Part shown: piece after piece, positions 31,649-32,303 of the stretch
Layout of the letters: each line of letters begins with the position of its first letter
Numbering within the stretch: the stretch's first letter is position 1
Origin: Pleurobrachia bachei
Lineage: Eukaryota; Ctenophora; Tentaculata; Cydippida; Pleurobrachiidae
Assembly: GCA_000695325.1 (NCBI GenBank)
Contig: AVPN01000431.1
Coordinates: 21,188-53,490 of the forward strand
Direction: 5' to 3'
Length of the DNA stretch: 32,303 nucleotides
The notes under the pieces: model-generated
Databases searched by the model: none
What the model was told of the DNA's origin: nothing
The model's input: only the letters and a program-made list of their open reading frames with translations
Position numbers and translations under genes: made by a program

Positions 31649-32303
31649 AAGGAAGCGGTAAAACTAGATAAAAGAATGCTACATCAAACTTCAACTAAAG
31701 GTTGATCTACTGATTCAGATTGGCTCCATTACAACCTATTCTCGCGTCGCTCGCTTGCCGTCGATCTCACGCCGTCATCAATGTGGCCAAATCTACCGAA
31801 CCCTCACAGAACCCTCTCAGAGTACAGAGCGGTGTGAGCAGCAACATCCGGGTGGGAGTCAGGTATAAGTGATCGCGATTTGCGTGACGTGTCGATCATT
31901 TTTGGGCCTGGCTATGTAAACCCATATATGTGAATTGTGCAGATCAGGCTGGAAGATTAAACAACCCCGCTCTCAGTAGTAAAAACAACAACTATGAAGA
32001 TATGCGTATAAGATTTAGAATCTAAATTAAAGAGAGAGCCCCTCTCTTTAATTTAGATTCTCTCAGAGAGGGGCCGGGTCGGACTGGTCCTTATTAAAAC
32101 AAATCCGTGGCTTGAATTTAGAAATATGCCTCTCTGAGTCTGAAAGAGCTTGGAAGGAACATATATTGTTGTTATTCTTGCATGCAAAATAGGCCCCATG
32201 GGACGATCCAGTAACTCATAACAAGAGTTCATATGCAACAAATTTCGTATCTTCCATTAAAGGCCCGACTCAATTTCAACATGTATGTATAATAAAGTTA
32301 TAA
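31649..32303 (+). repeat. 704-bp repeat, copy 3, diverged and cut by the window end
   Basis: Same start aaggaagcggtaaaac with substitutions and small indels against copies 1 and 2. The central hairpin is kept with a changed loop side. It runs off the window. Confidence 0.9.

Overview
The window is animal nuclear DNA. It carries multi-exon genes with short GT-AG introns (a class A GPCR, a secreted alpha-carbonic anhydrase, a four-span membrane protein and a possible Frizzled-like CRD exon), and much of the rest is small inverted-repeat elements and microsatellites. An early-branching invertebrate such as a sponge would fit, but this is inference; no marker fixes the species. Exon models below were built by hand from splice sites and reading phase.

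Layout. 1-9130: three copies of one eight-exon GPCR gene on the minus strand. Copy A (141-2720) is broken by an 11-bp loss, copy B (3960-6351) is intact at 355 codons, and copy C (7326-8144) is a tandem-duplicated 5' part. Upstream and in intron 1 of copy B, five tracts of 40-50 bases are the exact in-place complement, not the reverse complement, of copies A and C. This is the strangest signal in the window. 9131-11267: no gene seen. 11268-13480: a 2-kb block between ~100-bp direct repeats, holding about 63 perfect copies of a 15-bp unit and a small palindromic element whose ends are that same unit. 13481-17625: mostly non-genic, with two fold-back elements, one long inverted repeat and a CRD-like exon between its arms. 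18880-22604: a seven-exon plus-strand gene for an unrecognised 296-residue four-span membrane protein, with a 9-bp-TSD element (holding an assembly gap) in intron 4. 23324-26703: a five-exon minus-strand alpha-carbonic anhydrase with signal peptide and GPI-like tail. Its intron 2 holds a Pack-MULE-like element (24141-25794, TSD cttcagtac) that carries two exons of an EamA/SLC35G-type transporter. 26999-32303: three copies of a ~704-bp repeat, a TIR element with a 20-bp minisatellite, and the remains of a nucleotidyltransferase (non-canonical poly(A) polymerase/TUTase-like) gene.

The genes do not form a pathway. What links the window is repeat biology: recent tandem duplication, gene-fragment capture by a small TIR element, and tandem arrays whose units match terminal inverted repeats.
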